Positions 59,202 through 64,000 of a DNA stretch of 64,000 bases are shown here, one piece after another; the first letter of the stretch is position 1; every line of letters starts with the position of its first letter. A program made the position numbers and the translations under genes. The notes below the pieces were generated by a model. The model searched no databases and was not told the DNA's origin. It saw nothing but the letters and a program-made list of their open reading frames with translations. Source of the stretch: Ustilaginoidea virens (taxonomy: Eukaryota; Ascomycota; Sordariomycetes; Hypocreales; Clavicipitaceae); assembly GCF_000687475.1 (NCBI RefSeq), contig NC_057318.1, positions 2,728,001 to 2,792,000 of the forward strand, read 5' to 3'.

Positions 59202-60616
59202 ATGAGTGCCGCAATCGCCATGGCACCTTCTCCAGCCCCCCACGAAAGAACCGCCTTCTCTTCTGCTGATGTAGTTTCCGCTGAAGCAGCAGCCACCACG
59301 AAATCCACTGGTTCAAGCCCCCCATCCACACAAAGAACACTTGCTGCTTCCGGGTCGAATAGCCGGGGCGTGACCCTCTCTGTTCAGAGGCAAGGAGACA
59401 GCAACAGCCCCCAAGTTGCTGGCGCTTCCTCGGGTACCAAGTCGTCCCCTGCTGGGCCGTGAGTTCTCCCCCTCCCATATCTGCCAGCGCACGTCAGGCT
59501 GCCATGAACAAGCTCCCTAATGATGTGCCTCCTCACAGCGCACGAAATGAGACGGGGCGAGTCAAGGTCATGGTAAAGAAAGAACCCGGATCACCTACAC
59601 TTTCAAACATGAAGCCTCGACCTCGGAGGTTGGACCTTTCCAAAAACACACTTGCGTCCGCAAACAACCTAGCTTCCGCAGTTCCCATGTCGGCTCGCGA
59701 GAGTTTGGGTATACAGGAAGTCGGTATTGCCTGTCTGTCACCCGGGTTTGTCACTCAAGATCCTGTCATGAAAGAGCAGTTGCAACGAAGCATGTCCGTT
59801 CGGGAACAGCAGCGCAGCATCATCGAGTCCAGACTACAACAGCAATCTGCCAAGGGCGATGGGCCAAGCGACAAGGACAAGGATTCAGCTTCTGGCTTTG
59901 CAGCCAAAACGCCCGGCATGTCTCGCAGAGGCAAAGCCCCACCAGGCCTCTCGATCGTGGCACCATCTCACGAACAATTCGCGAACGAGCGTGTCATTCA
60001 ATCTGCACCATTAGGACGTAGCTTCACTGGGCACCACAACTCGATTCCTGTGTCACGCCATGTCTCTAATCACCATCCCTCATCACACTTGTCGAGCAGC
60101 TCCCATATCCACCATGTGCCCGCCCACCAGACCAACAATCGCCTACCGCCTATTAGCGACGTGTTTGGGCACAGCGCCACTGCCCACCCCGACAATGCAC
60201 CCCCTGCCTTTAAGAGAGGCGCGCCGCTTGCCTCGCCGAGCCACCAGCCGATGCATCAGCAGGCACTAGGATCAGGGCGACCAAGAGAGTATAAATCAGC
60301 CGAGGAAGCGCAGCAGGAACTTGCTGGTGGAAGAGCCGAGCTGCTTCCCAAGATCATCCACTACGGGGGCCACCAACCACCGACGCCCCCGTCCCCCGCG
60401 CCAGGAAGTCGACAAGTCGACAGTGTCCGGAACAGTACGAAACGTCGTACCCGAGCCGAGTATGAAAATGGCGGTAGCCCTCCCTTGGGTTACGGGCCAT
60501 CTGCGCCTCGTCGCGGGCCATTCGGTGAAGGCAGAGAAAGCCCCGAGACGCAGCGCGCCAAGAAGGATGAGTTTCTTCGTCTGTGCTCGAGGGCGTGGGA
60601 CTTGTTTCATTCATGA
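59202..60616 (+). CDS. Disordered hypothetical protein with conserved-looking short blocks
   Basis: Two exons, 59202-59458 and 59539-60616, joined in phase across an 80-base intron (GTGAGT donor, CCTAATG branch, CACAG acceptor); 444 residues. I do not recognise a named domain. The N-terminal 85 residues are Ala/Ser/Pro-rich. After the junction come ETGRVKVMVKKEPGSPTL, PRPRRLDLSKN, then ACLSPGFVTQDPVMKEQLQRS and a helical REQQRSIIESRLQQQ (about 190-215), which look like interaction motifs. The middle is rich in His, Ser and Pro; the C terminus ends in KKDEFLRLCSRAWDLFHS, a likely amphipathic helix. Basic and acidic patches suggest a nuclear or regulatory protein, but this is a guess. Start chosen as the first ATG in frame, MSAAIAMAPS. 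Confidence 0.75.
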
Positions 60617-61257
60617 GGGCGCGTGCGAAGGGCGTTTTGAGAAGGTGAAGGATGCCAGGATTTCCCTCTCAAACTCTGCGGCTACCAAACACTTCCATGT
60701 CCATTCCAACGTCTTCCGAGGGAATACAAACTACTCGGCAGAGTATTTGTACTTGAAGAGGGAGTTTCAAGGCCACTGTCCGACATCAAAATTAAGCAAG
60801 AGAGGAGCCCTTGGCCCTCGTGACCGACCCTGTTATATTTCCTATACTGCCTGTCTCCTTGCTATTTCGAAACCTTGAGGGTATATGACGCATGATATTG
60901 GGTATACTACTGGGTATCTTTCTCTATGGTCGGCCTCTTTTGGTTAGGGCCGATGATGTAGGATTCCAGATCCCTCTCACCATGACTTTTTTTTTTTTCC
61001 CTTTTCAAGGCATACTGCGCTTGATTTTGCGCCTGGCGTGTTTGTCGGCTCAACCGGGAATCTTGTGCTCGGGCGAAGCCGCTTGTTTCTTCATTCTTAT
61101 TCTTCCCATATACTTCTCAATTTTCTTTGGAATATCTGTTTTGTCGTCTTTCTAATGAATCCATCTTGGTTGATGTTCAGTCTGCAACATCGCTATGTAC
61201 TTGGTTGGATAAAGACCCGAGGCCAGGTCGCCGTCGTTCGGTCTTTGCCACTACTTG

Positions 61258-61345
61258 TTTTCCTTTTTTTTTTCTTTTTTTCTTTTTTTCCCCCCTTTTC
61301 CCCTTTTCCCCTTTCCCCTTTTTCTTTCTTCCTTTATTTTTTTTT
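61258..61345. repeat. Pyrimidine (T/C) tract
   Basis: About 90 bases of almost only T and C in the 3' region of the hypothetical-protein gene. Confidence 0.8.
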
Positions 61346-62112
61346 GCCCGCTTTTGTCCGCTTTGTTTCTTTGCTTTCTTGTCCTCCCCGCCCTCGTTGT
61401 TAGTGGTAATGGTTTTAGTTTAGAGTAAGCTTGTATGCTTATTCGGGGATTTCTGAGGCGCATGAGATATGGGGAGTCACTAGCAGGTTTTTACCATGTG
61501 GGCGCATCGACTGTTTCTGGCAAGGGTTCTACGGGGAGGGATTGAGACGCCGTGTTGGGAACAGGTTTGGCATTGGCAGTTTCTTCGTAATATACCACGT
61601 CGCTGTTGAGATATGTCTTGTCAGCGGTGTTGCCTTGCTTGTTGAAGAGGAAATGGACCAAGCTGCACTGCAGGTGCAGCCTGGCAGCGACGGCCTCTTG
61701 TGCCTTTACATTGCCGTCGCCGTTGCCGCCGCTGCTGCTGCAAGACGAAGAGCAAGCAACATGGGTACAGCCTGGATGCAATGCAATGCAGCGCAACGTA
61801 TGGATGTCATTCTTCCAGAGATACGTAACGGGCTTGTGGCGTACGGGGGGGGGTGGACACTTTGACTTGGTGGGCCGGGCCGCCCGGGTGTGACTTGTGT
61901 GTTGGCTGGCATCTGCGGCAGAGCTTCACTTCACTTCAATTCAATCTCATCGTTCTCGTCTCGGGCCCCTTGCAGGCATTGGTGGGTGATCGATACGTTG
62001 CCGAGTACTTCGTCCACTGGTACCCGATTTGTTGTCCCCTGGGTTCAAACACTATACCAAAAGGCCTTTCTACCCTTGTCCAGCTGGAACTGCGACGGAA
62101 AAGGCAAAAGGG

Positions 62113-62138
62113 AAAAAAAAAAAAAAAAAAAAAAAAAA
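62113..62138. repeat. Poly-A run of 26 bases
   Basis: Twenty-six consecutive A, no adjoining element structure or duplication seen. Confidence 0.85.
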
Positions 62139-63041
62139 GGTATTCCACGACTCGGGAGACTTCCAACCATCCGAAAAGCACTTGAAAAGAAAAAGTGTAC
62201 AAACGTGTCAAGGCTGTAACCAAGTCTCTTTTTGAAAACATCTCCCCTGCTGCTGTAAAAGCAAGAAAAAGCCACCCCAGCTGCATCCTGGGCGTACCAG
62301 GAAACCTGCCTCTCAGAATTGCAAACTGCCGCCCTTCCGCAAGCGAAACCAGACGTTTTGAAACAAAGAGCCTGCCTACCTAGCCTGGCCGTGTCTCTTC
62401 ACTCTAACCTGGATGCCAAATTCCGATATGTAACCACCCCAAGAAATCTGAGACGCGCCGAATATCCCACTTGCAAAACACCGCCCTTCACCACCAGATC
62501 AAAGATTTATAAAAAAAAAAAATCGATTGAATAAATAAAGAAAACTTCAAGTACGCCAGAAAACGCCGTTGCTTGAAAGTTGATAAACAAGGAAACGACC
62601 TTGTTTAATCGAGTCCCAACTATTGACATGTCGAAACGAGGAAAAGAAAATCAAGGGAAAAAGGGCAAATGAAGGGGGAAAATAGCAAACTCGAAAACGC
62701 CGTCCATTTGAAACGCTTCCCCTGGAACCCCGGAAACAGAAAAGAAGCCGACAAGAGCCCAGATGGAGGTGTAAAAAAGCTGCCGGGGGGGGGGGGGATT
62801 TCTCCAATGAAAGGAGAAAAAAAAATTAAGTGTCATTCAATCGTAAAGGTCAGCGATTCCAATCCGATCAAGTCGCGCGCCCGCGGCTGGTTCCTTGGTC
62901 CAGTGATGCCCGCGTCGCGGAGCGGTAGAGGGAGGGGGGCAGAAGAGCCTGCAAGATGTGTTGGGCAGTTCCTGTCGCAACAGTCTGGTGCCTGCCATCA
63001 GGTTGCAGTCCGCCATGCCAAGCAGCATGACGGACAGTGTG

Positions 63042-64000
63042 TTACAGACCTTCTTCACCGGCCTTGCAGAGTTTTATTTCGCGAACCCACTCGGATTTGA
63101 GCACCTGAGCGGCCGTGAGACGGCGGGTTGGATGGGGATCCAGCACCGAGTAGATGACGTTGCGGCACCTGGCGCGGTGCAGGGACTCGATAGGGCCATA
63201 GCCCTCCTCGTCACGGCGCCCCTCCAGATAGCGAGCGTAAAACTCATCCTCTTCCTTCTTGGCCACGCGCCAAAGGTGACGGCCTGTTCGCATCGCCATG
63301 TAAATGACGCCGCAGGCCCATACATCAACGGCGCGAGCGTCGAATTCCTTGTCAGTGTACTCTTCGGGAGAGATGTACGGTGCGGAGCCGCAAAGGCCAG
63401 ACACCATGTGGGCGTCTGTTTCCCAGGCCATTCGGAAACACTCTCCGTTGCCAAAATCGGTAATCTTGAGGGCGCCCCGCGTGGTGAGGAGCAGGTTTTC
63501 AGGCTTGAGGTCTCTGTGAGCGACGCCCATCTCGTGAAGATACTCGACACCGCGCATCATCTGCTTGAAGAAACAGTCGGCTTCCTGAACCTCAAGCTTG
63601 CCGCTTGAAAGGATGAGGGTGTACAGGTCGCCACCGGCGCAGAATTCCATCACCTCGCAGTAATCACCTTTGGCATCCTTGAGCAGATCCAGAGTGTGGA
63701 TTACGTTAGGATGGCGCAGAGACGAGGATATGCAGAACTCAGCAGTCAGTCGTTTGCTGTACTTCTTCTCGGTTTCCTCGGGGCGACGGCGAAACTCCTT
63801 GACGGCAAAGAGCTTTTCAGAACCGCCTAGTTTTTTGTGAGAGATTCGGACGATGCCGAACGCTCCACGTCCAACAACTTCCTGGCACTTGCCGTATTTC
63901 TCGACTAGTGTAGATGACGGGTTGGGTCCGCCTTTTCGTTCGGCGGCTTCTTCCCTCTCCTGGCGTAGCGAGTCAACCCAGTTGGAGACGAGCGAGAGGT
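63042..64000 (-). CDS. HAL4/SAT4-like serine/threonine protein kinase (C-terminal part)
   Basis: Minus-strand frame open from the right edge to a stop at 63,042, about 319 residues; the N-terminal part is outside the window. All kinase landmarks visible: glycine loop [10 protein letters not shown] (about 63,860), the lysine in FAVKEF (63,800), the glutamate helix, [10 protein letters not shown] (catalytic), TDFG (with NGECFRM following), and [26 protein letters not shown]. The stretch [20 protein letters not shown] and [27 protein letters not shown] belong to the fungal HAL4/HAL5 (NPR) group, which regulates potassium and nutrient transporters such as Trk1. That activity is inferred from yeast. 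There is no intron in the visible part. It is convergent with the upstream hypothetical gene. Confidence 0.93.
   Translation of the reverse strand, partial: LSLVSNWVDSLRQEREEAAERKGGPNPSSTLVEKYGKCQEVVGRGAFGIVRISHKKLGGSEKLFAVKEFRRRPEETEKKYSKRLTAEFCISSSLRHPNVIHTLDLLKDAKGDYCEVMEFCAGGDLYTLILSSGKLEVQEADCFFKQMMRGVEYLHEMGVAHRDLKPENLLLTTRGALKITDFGNGECFRMAWETDAHMVSGLCGSAPYISPEEYTDKEFDARAVDVWACGVIYMAMRTGRHLWRVAKKEEDEFYARYLEGRRDEEGYGPIESLHRARCRNVIYSVLDPHPTRRLTAAQVLKSEWVREIKLCKAGEEGL

Larger units (their letters stand above)
60617..63041. other. Intergenic region between hypothetical protein and kinase genes
   Basis: 2.4 kb between two convergent genes. It contains a CT-rich tract (about 61,258-61,345), a run of 26 A (62,113-62,138), a G-run near 62,786-62,797 and no supported gene. 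Confidence 0.5.

Noticed and set aside
62113..62138. Poly-A run as the tail of a LINE or processed copy
   Set aside because: No target-site duplication and no recognisable coding remnant upstream.
62958..63608. 216-codon plus-strand frame
   Set aside because: Antisense shadow of the HAL4-like kinase domain.

Overview
The window is nuclear DNA from a filamentous ascomycete, most likely a member of the Sordariomycetes, order Hypocreales. The evidence is dense genes with short introns (about 50-250 nt, CTRAY branch points), strongly fungal protein types (SMP3, DUF3074, DUF1770, HAL4-type kinase, fungal complex I 14.8-kDa subunit), TACCTAGGTA-type micro-repeats in promoters, and AT-rich retroelement copies damaged in the way repeat-induced point mutation (RIP) damages them. 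I cannot name the species from sequence alone.

Layout. 1-670 is the edge of a RIP-degraded repeat. 1.3-40.5 kb is a gene-rich housekeeping block: SMP3 GPI-mannosyltransferase (+), ribosomal protein uL1 (-), Trm732/THADA-like tRNA-methylation partner (+), a DUF3074 coiled-coil protein (-), a BAR-PH-GRAM-VASt Lam/Sip3-type protein (-), translation release factor eRF1 (-), a DUF1770 protein (+), a WHIM-type chromatin protein (-), an HNH_2 nuclease-like protein (-), ribosomal protein uL2 (+), adenosine kinase (+), an Est1/Ebs1/SMG7-like protein (-), a C2H2 zinc-finger protein (+), splicing factor Bud31 (-), complex I NDUFA6 (+), RNA polymerase I/III subunit AC19 (-) and a tRNA-Lys(UUU) (+). I resolved exon boundaries for these by splice motifs and reading phase; each model keeps one open frame from ATG to stop.

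40.5-44.8 kb is gene-poor and carries a cluster of unrelated GC-rich microsatellites. 44,793-57,531 is one 12.7-kb insertion: a minus-strand Ty1/copia retrotransposon with matching LTRs and a 5-bp target-site duplication (ATGGG), into which a second, plus-strand copia element of 6.9 kb has jumped (553-bp LTRs, duplication GGGTC). Both are dead: their pol frames keep their register over long stretches but are peppered with TAG/TAA stops and have lost catalytic residues by transitions expected from RIP. 57.5-64 kb returns to genes: a long, disordered conserved-type hypothetical protein (+) and the C-terminal part of a HAL4/SAT4-like kinase (-) that runs off the right edge.

Functional grouping. 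Many genes serve translation and RNA (uL1, uL2, eRF1, Trm732 homologue, tRNA-Lys, AC19, Bud31, Est1/SMG7-like). They are independent transcription units, several in divergent pairs sharing short promoters with a GTCACGTGAC palindrome. The observation I would check first is an open, in-frame, coding-like extension of 69 codons directly behind the UGA stop of eRF1, the very gene that controls stop-codon reading.
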